Positions 1 through 8,007 of a DNA stretch of 64,000 nt are shown here, piece after piece. A program made the translations under genes and the position numbers. The DNA lies in contig JBOEHE010000036.1 of assembly GCA_050633785.1 (NCBI GenBank), forward strand, positions 44,942 through 108,941. The letters are read 5' to 3'. Within the stretch, counting starts at the first letter, position 1. The number at the start of each line of letters is the position of its first letter. The notes under the pieces are model-generated. The model had not been told where the DNA came from. It worked only from the letters and a program-made list of their open reading frames with translations, and ran no database searches. This DNA is from CALKZN01 sp050633785. Its GTDB lineage: Bacteria > Pseudomonadota > Gammaproteobacteria > Arenicellales > Arenicellaceae.

Positions 1-252
1 GTACAGGAAGCCGACCTGATCCAATTATCCAAGACCATTGACTCGCATTTTCTGGCTCAGAAAAAAGACCTTTTAGCGCATTTTCTACTTAAAGGGACAG
101 AGGGTTTATACGCCGATGTTGCCATTGCCAGCACGCAGGAAAAGGCCGAAGAAATTTGTCGGGAATGGGTGACTAACGAGTTCACAAAACCTTATCTCGA
201 ATTGCTCGATAACGACTCAGTTGATATGAGCTTCTGGTCAAGAATCAGCTGA
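1..252 (+). CDS. C-terminal fragment of an unrecognised protein
   Basis: An open frame runs from the first base of the window to a TGA at 250-252, giving the last 83 residues of a protein whose start lies outside the window. The fragment is charged and acidic, with no membrane segment, and ends in DMSFWSRIS. I do not recognise the family. It is convergent with the agl operon, whose last gene ends 117 bp further on, so it is not part of that operon. That it is coding rests on the uninterrupted frame and ordinary codon use; the function is unknown. Confidence 0.6.
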   Translation, partial: VQEADLIQLSKTIDSHFLAQKKDLLAHFLLKGTEGLYADVAIASTQEKAEEICREWVTNEFTKPYLELLDNDSVDMSFWSRIS

Positions 253-259
253 ATATTAG

Positions 260-319
260 CAGCAAACACATAAGGGCAAGCTCTCCAGACTTTAATCTGT
301 ACCCACAATGTGTTTGCTG
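260..319. repeat. Inverted repeat between convergent genes
   Basis: Arms of 12 bp (260-271 CAGCAAACACAT and 308-319 ATGTGTTTGCTG) are perfectly complementary and separated by 36 nt. It lies between the stop codons of two convergent genes, so it may act as a shared termination or mRNA-end structure. There is only a short A/T run after it (TTAAAAAA on the plus strand), so it is not a classical intrinsic terminator. Confidence 0.4.
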
Positions 320-368
320 TTAAAAAACCGTATTGATGGATAAGATTCAATCGAAGCCTGATGAGAAA

Positions 369-1469
369 TCATGCCACAGAACGATCTGACAACCTTATCC
401 CCGCCTCATCAAACAGGTGCAGTTTTTCCTTATTTACCCGAAAAGTAACGGTATCACCACGATTTAATTTTGTCATTCCAGGGACCTTGACGACAATAGC
501 TTCATCATACCCCTGTATATCAAGATAGAGTATGGTTACTTCACCTAATGACTCAACAAAAGACACAAGGCCATTCATCATTCCTTGTGATGGATCGCAG
601 AGTATGATGTCTTCGGGGCGTATGCCAAAACTGATCATCTTGCCAAGCAAGGAATCATCAAAACAGACAGGCAATGACGATGTATCTCCATCAGGAAATT
701 GAATTTGAGAGCTTTGTCCCGTTGAACTTACCGTAGCCTGCATCACATTCATTGCTGGTGAACCTATGAACTTGGCGACAAAAATATTATCTGGTTGATT
801 ATATAACTCCAAGGGAGCCCCTACTTGCTCTATTTTTCCATCGGACAAGACGACTATTTTGTCGGCCAACGTCATGGCTTCAACCTGATCATGCGTGACA
901 TAAACCATCGTTGTATCCGGCATGCTTTCTTTCAGATTGGCTATCTCCAAGCGCGTTTTCACCCGCAAGGCTGCATCAAGGTTAGATAGTGGCTCGTCAA
1001 ATAGAAATACGTCTGGCTTACGAACAATGGCTCGACCAATCGCTACTCGTTGTCTTTGCCCTCCTGACAAGGCTTTGGGTAATCGTGTCAAATACTCTGT
1101 CAACTGCAGACTGTGCGCAGCCTCACGTACTTGTCGGTCAACCTCTGTTTTGCTGACTTTTGCAATTCGCAGACCAAAGGCCATATTGTCATAAACCGTC
1201 ATATGCGGATACAAGGCATAACTTTGGAATACCATCGCTATACTTCGCAGTGAAGGCGGCATTTCATTGACTCGAACACCATTGATTTGCAACTCTCCAG
1301 CAGTGATTGATTCAAGACCAGCAATCATTCGCAATAAAGTAGACTTTCCACAACCAGAAGGCCCGACAAACACAATAAATTCGCCGGTTTTCACCTCCAG
1401 ATCTACACCATGGATAACGTCCGTTGTTCCATATGTTTTTTTTAAATTAGTTAATTTCAGTGCAGACAT
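369..1469 (-). CDS. aglK: Alpha-glucoside ABC transporter ATPase (MalK/UgpC family)
   Basis: This is the 366-residue cytoplasmic ATPase that powers sugar import through the two adjacent permeases. Visible motifs are Walker A GPSGCGKS at residues 36-43, the Q-loop around Q82, the signature LSGGQ at 134-138, Walker B ending in DEP at 158-160, and the H-loop THD near 192. The C-terminal third is the OB-fold regulatory extension (from about residue 240) typical of CUT1 sugar importers. It is the last gene of the leftward operon, starting 3 bp after the alpha-glucosidase stop codon. The aglK name rests on gene order aglEFGAK rather than sequence alone; MalK or UgpC would be the generic call. Confidence 0.88.
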   Translation of the reverse strand: MSALKLTNLKKTYGTTDVIHGVDLEVKTGEFIVFVGPSGCGKSTLLRMIAGLESITAGELQINGVRVNEMPPSLRSIAMVFQSYALYPHMTVYDNMAFGLRIAKVSKTEVDRQVREAAHSLQLTEYLTRLPKALSGGQRQRVAIGRAIVRKPDVFLFDEPLSNLDAALRVKTRLEIANLKESMPDTTMVYVTHDQVEAMTLADKIVVLSDGKIEQVGAPLELYNQPDNIFVAKFIGSPAMNVMQATVSSTGQSSQIQFPDGDTSSLPVCFDDSLLGKMISFGIRPEDIILCDPSQGMMNGLVSFVESLGEVTILYLDIQGYDEAIVVKVPGMTKLNRGDTVTFRVNKEKLHLFDEAGIRLSDRSVA

Positions 1470-1472
1470 AGC

Positions 1473-3143
1473 TTATTTTTCCTCAACCGTTTCAAGGCTA
1501 TTAAGACAGAGCATGGTAGCGCCCCAGGCAGGCAAAGACAGTGTTTGACCATGTAACTCTGCCTCAAATAGTTCCGTATTCAACATCGTTGGCGCACTAC
1601 AGGTTAAATCCAGTTGCACTGGCTGATCGCTGATATTAAACACACATAGTATCGACACAACACCATCATAACGAACGTATTGCAGGACATCACCTTCTCT
1701 TCTCAAAGCTCCTAACTCACCTTTGGATAGCACTGGATGCTGTTGGCGCAGTAATAGCATTCGCTGATAAAAGGAAAATAAAGAATCGCTGTCTTGAGTC
1801 TGCTGATCAATACTGAGTGCGCGATGTTGTTCTGATATAGGCAACCAGGGCTTGTTGTCGCTGAAACCTGCATACTGATCACTTTTAAGCCACGGCATGG
1901 GCGTCCGGCAACCATCACGTCCTTTAAAAGTGGGCCAGAATTTTATTCCATACGGATCCTGCAGGTCTTCATAGACAAGGTCTGCTTCAGGCAAACCCAG
2001 TTCCTCGCCTTGATACAAACAGACAGAACCACGCAAACTCAATATCAAGACCGCTAAAAGCCGTAAGTAGGCACCTTTATCAGGCATATTTTCAGCCCAG
2101 CGTGTTGCATGGCGAACCACATCATGGTTGGAAAACGCCCAACACGACCAACTGTCTGGCGCTTCTTCCATAAATCGTTTTAATACTGCTTCAATACTCT
2201 GTGCTCTGGGGGCATCTCCTGATAAAAACTCAAAGGAATAGCACATCTGCATTCGCTGATTACCGTGCGTGTAATCAGCAAGTATCTTCATTCCATATTG
2301 CGCATCCCCCACCTCACCGACAGCAGCTGTAGCAGGATATTCATCCATTAGAGACCTTAAACGTTCAAGAAATTCAAGGTTTTCAGGCTGGTTTTTGTCA
2401 TAGAGATGGTTTTGAAAGTTATAAGGGTTAACCGACGGCGCAATATTGCTGTTACGCTGTTGGATCGGCAGCGCTGGATTGTCCCTGAGCAATTTGTCGC
2501 AGAAATAGAAATTAATCGTATCCAGCCTGAAACCATCAACCCCACGATCCAACCAGAATCGTGCTACATCTAAAACAGCATCCTGCACTTGACTGTTATG
2601 AAAGTTAAGATCTGGCTGACAGCTCAAGAAGTTATGCATGTAATACTGACAACGCGTTGTATCCCAAGTCCAGGCCGAACCACCAAAAATTGATAACCAG
2701 TTGTTAGGCGCAGTCCCATCGGCTTTCGCATCTGCCCAGACATACCAGTCTTCTCGTAAATTATGATTATTGCTGCGACTTTCCTTAAACCATGGGTGTT
2801 GTTCAGATGTGTGTGACAACACCAGATCAATCATAATCTTGATACCCAGTGAATGGGCTATTTCAATGACCTCATCAAAGTCGTCCATATCCCCGAAAAG
2901 AGGGTCAACATCATTATAATCAGATACATCATAGCCAAAGTCTTTCATTGGGGATTTAAAAAAAGGAGATATCCAGACAGCATCAACACCCAGGCTTTTT
3001 ATATAGTGCAGACGTTGGGCCAAGCCTTTCAAATCACCAACCCCATCGCCATTACTATCCTGATATGAACGCAGATAAACTTCATAGATAACGGCTCCAC
3101 GCCACCAATCTTTATCGACTTTACAGGTACTTTGTATATTCAT
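1473..3143 (-). CDS. aglA: GH13 alpha-glucosidase
   Basis: This 556-residue enzyme is predicted to be cytoplasmic, since it has no signal peptide, and should hydrolyse imported alpha-glucosides to glucose. The GH13 landmarks are present: the calcium-loop-like DSNGDGVGDL near 29-38, region I DLVLSHTS (106-113), region II GFRLD with nucleophile D208, region III GEV with acid/base E277, and region IV NHD with D341. The open frame extends 41 codons further upstream, but the ATG at 3143 is preceded by a strong GGAGG and the family N-terminus (WWRGAVIYEVYLRSY) begins just after it. It lies 5 bp after the preceding permease gene and 3 bp before the ATPase gene. Oligo-1,6-glucosidase or trehalose-type specificity cannot be excluded. 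Confidence 0.9.
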   Translation of the reverse strand: MNIQSTCKVDKDWWRGAVIYEVYLRSYQDSNGDGVGDLKGLAQRLHYIKSLGVDAVWISPFFKSPMKDFGYDVSDYNDVDPLFGDMDDFDEVIEIAHSLGIKIMIDLVLSHTSEQHPWFKESRSNNHNLREDWYVWADAKADGTAPNNWLSIFGGSAWTWDTTRCQYYMHNFLSCQPDLNFHNSQVQDAVLDVARFWLDRGVDGFRLDTINFYFCDKLLRDNPALPIQQRNSNIAPSVNPYNFQNHLYDKNQPENLEFLERLRSLMDEYPATAAVGEVGDAQYGMKILADYTHGNQRMQMCYSFEFLSGDAPRAQSIEAVLKRFMEEAPDSWSCWAFSNHDVVRHATRWAENMPDKGAYLRLLAVLILSLRGSVCLYQGEELGLPEADLVYEDLQDPYGIKFWPTFKGRDGCRTPMPWLKSDQYAGFSDNKPWLPISEQHRALSIDQQTQDSDSLFSFYQRMLLLRQQHPVLSKGELGALRREGDVLQYVRYDGVVSILCVFNISDQPVQLDLTCSAPTMLNTELFEAELHGQTLSLPAWGATMLCLNSLETVEEK

Positions 3144-3148
3144 AATTA

Positions 3149-4300
3149 TTATCCTCCTTTCACTGAACCTGCCAGAAGTCCGCGCACCAAATAACGTTGT
3201 AGACCAAAAAACACCATTAACGGGACGATAATGGTAATAAACGCTGAAGCAGTCAGCACTTCCCAATTCCCACCAAGAGAACCCAGCATTTCTCGCAACC
3301 TGCCTGTAAGCACCAGTTCGCCATCACCGTTTCCAAGAAACACCGTAGCAACCAATAGATCATTCCATACCCAGAGAAACTGAAAAATGGCAAAAGATGC
3401 CAAGGCTGGAAAAGACAGGGGCAATACTATTTTTAAAAAGATGGTGAAATGATTTGCGCCATCGACTCGAGCAGACTCCATGACTTCTCTGGGCAATCCT
3501 GCAATATAATTTCTCAATAAATAAATCGCCAACGGCATCCCGAAACCCGTATGTGCCAACCAGATTCCCAGATAACCCTTTGGACTCACTCCGAAAAATG
3601 AACCAATGTTATTATAAAGTTGCAGCAAGGGAATCAACGACATTTGCAAAGGCACAACCAGTAGCCCGACGATAACGACTATCAGCAAGTTTCTGCCGGG
3701 AAATTGCATCCAGGATAAGGCATAAGCAGCAAATGCCGCGATCAGTATTGGAATCACAGTAGCTGGAATTGTTACGGTCAATGAGTTGATAAAAGACTGA
3801 GCGATTCCTTGTGAGCTGAGTACTTCTCGATAATTATCAAACGTAAAGCGCGGAGCAACATCTGTGGTATAAAAAATTCGTATGCCGCGTTTACCTTCAA
3901 AAGGCACGGCAGAGCTGATCTGATACTGACCATCTTCGTTGACAGTTAGACTCCTGCTATTTCGCATTTCTGCTATTTCCGCTGCTTGATACATAGCAGG
4001 CTTTTGAGCCAGCCAGCCAAAAGCCGATACTTTGCCCTGGCCTGATTCGAATACATTTCCTTCAAGTATATACATACCATCACGTTCAACCTGGTGTTCA
4101 GGTGAAGCAGAACGTGAAACCAGATTTTGCTGTGATGCTGAAAATGATGTCCACCAACCAGATGCTGACAACTGATCTTTATCTCTTAGAGACGAAACCA
4201 GCAAACCCAAAGTGGGTATTGTCCAGAGTATTACCAGAATCAACACACTCAGATGCAATGCCAAGGTTACTCCGGCACGCCTTTTATTCAATAACATCAT
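3149..4300 (-). CDS. aglG: Alpha-glucoside ABC transporter permease (MalG type)
   Basis: This 383-residue inner-membrane permease belongs to the CUT1 MalG group. It has one N-terminal membrane helix, then a long periplasmic loop (about residues 40-160), then a five-helix transport core carrying the ATPase-docking EAA loop ESARVDGANHFTIFLKIVLP. The long loop is characteristic of AglG compared with ordinary MalG. The frame is open to 4327, overlapping the preceding gene, but the ATG at 4300 sits just after that gene's TGA with AGGAG about 9 bases upstream, so I use it. It pairs with the adjacent aglF product. Confidence 0.86.
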   Translation of the reverse strand: MMLLNKRRAGVTLALHLSVLILVILWTIPTLGLLVSSLRDKDQLSASGWWTSFSASQQNLVSRSASPEHQVERDGMYILEGNVFESGQGKVSAFGWLAQKPAMYQAAEIAEMRNSRSLTVNEDGQYQISSAVPFEGKRGIRIFYTTDVAPRFTFDNYREVLSSQGIAQSFINSLTVTIPATVIPILIAAFAAYALSWMQFPGRNLLIVVIVGLLVVPLQMSLIPLLQLYNNIGSFFGVSPKGYLGIWLAHTGFGMPLAIYLLRNYIAGLPREVMESARVDGANHFTIFLKIVLPLSFPALASFAIFQFLWVWNDLLVATVFLGNGDGELVLTGRLREMLGSLGGNWEVLTASAFITIIVPLMVFFGLQRYLVRGLLAGSVKGG

Positions 4301-4301
4301 C

Positions 4302-5312
4302 TCAACGTGCTCCTGATTCAGAGTCAATCTGTCGAATATTCCAGACCATTATTGGCACGACCAATAGCATTATGATGAAGGCTATCGCTGCTCCCTTGCC
4401 AAAATCCCCACCTCCTCGAAACATCCAGTCAAACATCAGGTTAGCCAGCACTTGGGTGTCCCATTGACCATTAGTCATAGCCAGGACAATATCAAAAACT
4501 TTCAGAACCAGAATAGTGATGGTGGTCCACACAACAGCTATTGTTGACCAGATCTGTGGCACCATGATTTTAAAGAATATTTGTACGCCATTTGCCCCAT
4601 CTATGACAGCAGCTTCAATGGTTTCCTCAGAAATACCCCGCAGCGCTGCCGACAAAATAACCATTGCAAACCCGGTTTGTATCCAAATCAGAATGACCAT
4701 TAGAAAAATATTGTTCCAAAATGGGAGAGTAATCCATGCCTCTGGGCTTCCTCCAAATAGCTCTACTACCGCATTCAATAAACCAATTTGCTCAGCACCA
4801 TCTCCTCGATAGTCGTAGATGAATTTCCAGATGATAGAGGCGCCAATAAACGATATTGCCATAGGCATGAATATCAGACTTTTAGCAATGTTTCCCCACC
4901 AGACACGATCGGTCATAGCAGCAATGATCAATCCCATGAATGTAGACATCGCCGGAACAATAATTAGCCATAGCATATTGTTTTTAAATGATTTTAAAAA
5001 CTCCCCATCACCCAGTAACCACACATAATTATCCAGGCCAACAAAGTGTGTTCCTGTTTGATCAAACAAGGAAATCCTGACTGAATCTATTATTGGATAG
5101 ACCAGATAAACAATGAGAGCCAGTAAAGCTGGGCCCAGGAATAGCCAGGGACGAATCAAAGATATCTTTCGCAGGTTTGCTGCGGCCACATCCGGTGCTT
5201 TACCTTTGGTGCTGAAAATTGCATCCAACAGCAGATTTGAGCCTGAAAAATAAATGACACAGCCCAGAATACTGAGCAGAATAGTTAACAATGCAAAAAC
5301 TAGTTGTTCCAT
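4302..5312 (-). CDS. aglF: Alpha-glucoside ABC transporter permease (MalF type)
   Basis: This 336-residue inner-membrane permease has about eight predicted helices: one N-terminal helix (residues 5-25), a second after a cytoplasmic stretch (about 55-75), and the transport core. The EAA loop EAAVIDGANGVQIFFKIMVP near 235-254 contacts the ATPase. It is the MalF-like partner of the neighbouring permease. A stem-loop with a U-run separates it from the binding-protein gene upstream, so it is probably transcribed at a lower level than that gene. Confidence 0.86.
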   Translation of the reverse strand: MEQLVFALLTILLSILGCVIYFSGSNLLLDAIFSTKGKAPDVAAANLRKISLIRPWLFLGPALLALIVYLVYPIIDSVRISLFDQTGTHFVGLDNYVWLLGDGEFLKSFKNNMLWLIIVPAMSTFMGLIIAAMTDRVWWGNIAKSLIFMPMAISFIGASIIWKFIYDYRGDGAEQIGLLNAVVELFGGSPEAWITLPFWNNIFLMVILIWIQTGFAMVILSAALRGISEETIEAAVIDGANGVQIFFKIMVPQIWSTIAVVWTTITILVLKVFDIVLAMTNGQWDTQVLANLMFDWMFRGGGDFGKGAAIAFIIMLLVVPIMVWNIRQIDSESGAR

Positions 5313-5334
5313 AATCTCATTATAGATAGTGGTT

Positions 5335-5372
5335 AAAAAAGAGGGACAGGCTTTTCCTTAAGCTTGCCCCCC
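5335..5372 (-). terminator. Stem-loop with U-run between aglE and aglF
   Basis: Read on the minus strand, an 11-nt arm (GGGGGGCAAGC) pairs with GCCTGTCCCTC across a 10-nt loop, with two G-U pairs and one A-C mismatch, and is followed directly by six U. This fits a leaky terminator that would let the binding protein be made in excess over the permeases, as is known for malE-malF. The partial read-through is inferred. Confidence 0.6.
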
Positions 5373-5393
5373 AAAAGTAAGGAAAATATCTGC

Positions 5394-6758
5394 TTACTCA
5401 GAAGCAAGGCTATCCCAAGTCTTTTGGATATTAGCAGCAACTTCTTCAGCTGATTTTCCACCGACATAATCGACCATGCCACTCCAGAAAGCTCCGGCAC
5501 CAATTTTTCCCGGCATCAGATCTGAGGCATCAAAACGAAAAGAGGTTGAATTGAGCAATATCTCACCTTGTTTTTTCAATGAATCATTAGCGTATACTGC
5601 CAAATTGACCTTTTTAAATGGACTGAGGAAACCGGTTTGCGCCATCCATACTTCATGAGCAATAGGCTGCTTTAAGAAATTAATAAACGCCCTGGCCCCC
5701 TTTGACTCTTTAGTGATTGCAAATGTGGTTCCAGACCCAAGTAGCGGCTTGCCCAGATTCTTTGATTTATAGGCTGGGAAATAAAAGAAATCCGCATCTT
5801 CTCCCAAAACCACATTTTCAGGAAAAAATGAAGGGATAAAAGAAGCTTGATGATGCAAATAGCACTTTGGCGGAGAACTGAACAGGCCTTTTGGACTTTC
5901 ACGAAAATCCGTTGTAGCGACAGAACTCGCTCCTCCATCAACAAACTCATTATTACGCACAAACCAACCGAACTCTTCAATAACCGCAATAATTTTAGGG
6001 TCATTAAATTTCATTTCGTTAGCAACCCATTTGTCATAATCCTCGGTTGATTCTCTACGCAACATGATATCTTCAACCCAGTCCGTTGCTGGCCAACCCG
6101 TCGCCCCGCCAGACCCCAGACCCACACACCAGGGCTTGGCCCCGTCATTGGCAATTCTTTGAGTGAGAGATTTAAGTTCTTCCATGGTTTTTGGCACTTC
6201 ATAACCAGCATCAGAAAAATTTTCAGGGCTATACCAGACCAGTGATTTAACATCAGTCTTAAACGGAAAGCCAAAAAACTCTTTTTCCCCCTCCTGATTC
6301 GCAAAAGTACCAAGATCGGCCCATGACTGGCCTGCGGCGTAGTTTTCTATCAACCAGGTCTTTTCCTCGTCCCCAAGAGGTACCAACAGGCCTTTTGAAG
6401 CTAGATCAGCAGCCAAGCCTGGTTGAGGAAAAATAGCTATATTCGGAGGGCTACCTGCCTGAGTATCAATAACAATCTGCTGTTCAAAAGAGTCAGAGCC
6501 CGCATATTTGACATCCGCACCGGTTGCTGCTTCAAAATAAGCGATTACGCTTTCAAATTTTTCCTTCTCCGGCCCAATCCATGTTCCTGAAATAGTGATC
6601 ACTTCACCATCAAGCCTGGTGTCTTTGAAAGTTTCATAGGTTTCCCAATTAAACCTTTTATCATCACCAGGTTTAAATTTCAGTTGAGAGTCAGCCGCAT
6701 AGAGCTGCTCAAACAATAAAGCTGAAACAGCTGCAGTAATCAATAATACCTTGTTCAC
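5394..6758 (-). CDS. aglE: Periplasmic alpha-glucoside-binding protein
   Basis: This 454-residue solute-binding protein (extracellular family 1) captures the sugar in the periplasm and delivers it to the permease pair. I place the start at a GTG (6758), with GGGAGG eight bases upstream. This gives a clean signal peptide, VNKVLLITAAVSALLFEQLYAA, with cleavage after AA near residue 21. The longer frame to 6818 would run into the operator and destroy the signal peptide. Typical family features follow, such as an early TGADVKYAGSDSFEQQI-like lobe-1 segment and many aromatic residues. It is the first gene of the operon, downstream of the operator at 6814-6829. Confidence 0.85.
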   Translation of the reverse strand: MNKVLLITAAVSALLFEQLYAADSQLKFKPGDDKRFNWETYETFKDTRLDGEVITISGTWIGPEKEKFESVIAYFEAATGADVKYAGSDSFEQQIVIDTQAGSPPNIAIFPQPGLAADLASKGLLVPLGDEEKTWLIENYAAGQSWADLGTFANQEGEKEFFGFPFKTDVKSLVWYSPENFSDAGYEVPKTMEELKSLTQRIANDGAKPWCVGLGSGGATGWPATDWVEDIMLRRESTEDYDKWVANEMKFNDPKIIAVIEEFGWFVRNNEFVDGGASSVATTDFRESPKGLFSSPPKCYLHHQASFIPSFFPENVVLGEDADFFYFPAYKSKNLGKPLLGSGTTFAITKESKGARAFINFLKQPIAHEVWMAQTGFLSPFKKVNLAVYANDSLKKQGEILLNSTSFRFDASDLMPGKIGAGAFWSGMVDYVGGKSAEEVAANIQKTWDSLASE

Positions 6759-6813
6759 TAAAATATCCTCCCGGAAAACTAATTGGTAATTAATCAGATA
6801 TTTTAGCAACGTC

Positions 6814-6829
6814 TCCAAAGCGCTTTGGA
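6814..6829. promoter_or_regulatory. LacI-family operator upstream of aglE
   Basis: TCCAAAGCGCTTTGGA is a perfect 16-bp palindrome with the central CG typical of LacI/GalR operators. It lies between the candidate aglE promoter and the aglE start, so bound repressor would block transcription. The same core CAAAGCGCTTTG recurs at 6961-6972 beside the regulator gene. Confidence 0.8.
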
Positions 6830-6852
6830 TTTGTTGCTAAAAAAGCTATTTA

Positions 6853-6882
6853 TATAAAGACAGATACGCTATTTTTTGTCAA
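6853..6882 (-). promoter_or_regulatory. Candidate promoter of the agl operon
   Basis: On the minus strand TTGACA (6877-6882) is followed after 18 nt by TTTATA (6853-6858). The predicted start would lie near 6846, placing the operator at 6814-6829 just downstream. Only sequence match supports it. Confidence 0.5.
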
Positions 6883-6918
6883 CAAATAATGCCAAAAAAA
6901 CCTTATTTGACAACAATA

Positions 6919-6947
6919 TTGTAAAATATTTATTTTTTCTATATAAT
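6919..6947 (+). promoter_or_regulatory. Candidate promoter of aglR
   Basis: TTGTAA (6919-6924) and TATAAT (6942-6947) are separated by 17 nt. Transcription would begin near 6954, only about 23 bases before the ATG, and the second operator would sit in this very short leader. Confidence 0.55.
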
Positions 6948-6960
6948 TTCCAGCTTTAAT

Positions 6961-6972
6961 CAAAGCGCTTTG
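6961..6972. promoter_or_regulatory. LacI-family operator in the aglR leader
   Basis: CAAAGCGCTTTG is a 12-bp palindrome identical to the core of the aglE operator. It ends four bases before the aglR start codon, which suggests autorepression. Confidence 0.75.
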
Positions 6973-6976
6973 GTTT

Positions 6977-8005
6977 ATGAATTTAAAAGAACTTGCCGAA
7001 CATTTAAAATTATCACCTACTACCGTTAGTAGAGCGCTCAATGGCTATCCTGAAGTCAGTGAGGCTACTCGAAAACGAGTTATGGCCGCTGCACAAGAGA
7101 ACAAATACCAACCAAGCCACCTTGCCAGTGGGTTGGCAAAGGGCAAGGCTAATGCTATCGGCCATGTCGTATCGCTCAACAAACATAAATTAATCGACCC
7201 TTTATTCTCGGACTTTATCGCTGGTGCAGGTGATGTTTATGGCAAAGCAGGTTATGACTTATTGCTCAGAGTTGCGGACCAGAGTGAAGAGGAATCGGTC
7301 TATAGAAGCTTTGCAAAAAATGACCGGGTTGACGGTGTAGTAATCCATGGCCCAAGGGTCGATGATTCGCGTATTGCTTTACTGCAAGAGTTAGAGATAC
7401 CATTTGTTGTTCACGGCAGAACGTTAGACGACGAATCCAGTTATAGCTGGTTGGATGTCAATAATTTTCGGGCATTCGAGCGTGCAACTCAGTTTTTGCT
7501 AACCCTGGGGCACAAAAAAATTGCTTTAATTAATGGTTTTGAGTTCATGAATTTTGCAGCTCGCCGCCGTGATGGTTATATCCATGCTTTGCAAAGCGCT
7601 GATATTTCGATCAATAAAGACATCATGTTCAGCGGTGAAATGATTGAACCTCAAGGCTATGAGGCAGTAAAAAAGTTGCTCGATGGGAAGAACCCGCCAA
7701 CGGCACTGTTATTATCCAGTATTTTGCCCAGCCTTGGTGCAGTTCGTGCCATTCAGGAAAAAGGTTTGGTCCCAGGACGTGATGTTTCATTGATCACTTT
7801 TGACGATCAATTATCTTTTTTACAAAACAGTGGTGATATTCCTTTGTTTACATCACTACGATCATCAATAAAAAAAGCAGGTGCCCGCACAGCACAAATA
7901 TTGTTGGATAGAATTAACCAACCCTCATTAGAACATCAGAATGAACTCTGGGAAGCGGAACTGGTGTTAGGAAGTTCGACAAGTAGCCCCCCAAATAAAA
8001 GCTGA
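6977..8005 (+). CDS. aglR: LacI/GalR-family regulator of the agl operon
   Basis: This 342-residue transcription factor has an N-terminal helix-turn-helix (residues 2-25, LKELAEHLKLSPTTVSRALNG), a hinge helix near 46-58, and a periplasmic-binding-protein-like effector domain to the end. It is transcribed away from the alpha-glucoside operon, and both sides carry the same palindromic operator, so repression relieved by an alpha-glucoside or its product is the likely mode. No Shine-Dalgarno precedes the ATG; the expected site is occupied by the operator. The effector is inferred from neighbours. Confidence 0.85.
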   Translation: MNLKELAEHLKLSPTTVSRALNGYPEVSEATRKRVMAAAQENKYQPSHLASGLAKGKANAIGHVVSLNKHKLIDPLFSDFIAGAGDVYGKAGYDLLLRVADQSEEESVYRSFAKNDRVDGVVIHGPRVDDSRIALLQELEIPFVVHGRTLDDESSYSWLDVNNFRAFERATQFLLTLGHKKIALINGFEFMNFAARRRDGYIHALQSADISINKDIMFSGEMIEPQGYEAVKKLLDGKNPPTALLLSSILPSLGAVRAIQEKGLVPGRDVSLITFDDQLSFLQNSGDIPLFTSLRSSIKKAGARTAQILLDRINQPSLEHQNELWEAELVLGSSTSSPPNKS

Positions 8006-8007
8006 CG

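Noticed and set aside
1473..3266. Longer aglA reading frame starting at 3266
   Set aside because: It would overlap aglG by more than 100 bases; the ATG at 3143 has a strong GGAGG and matches the family start.
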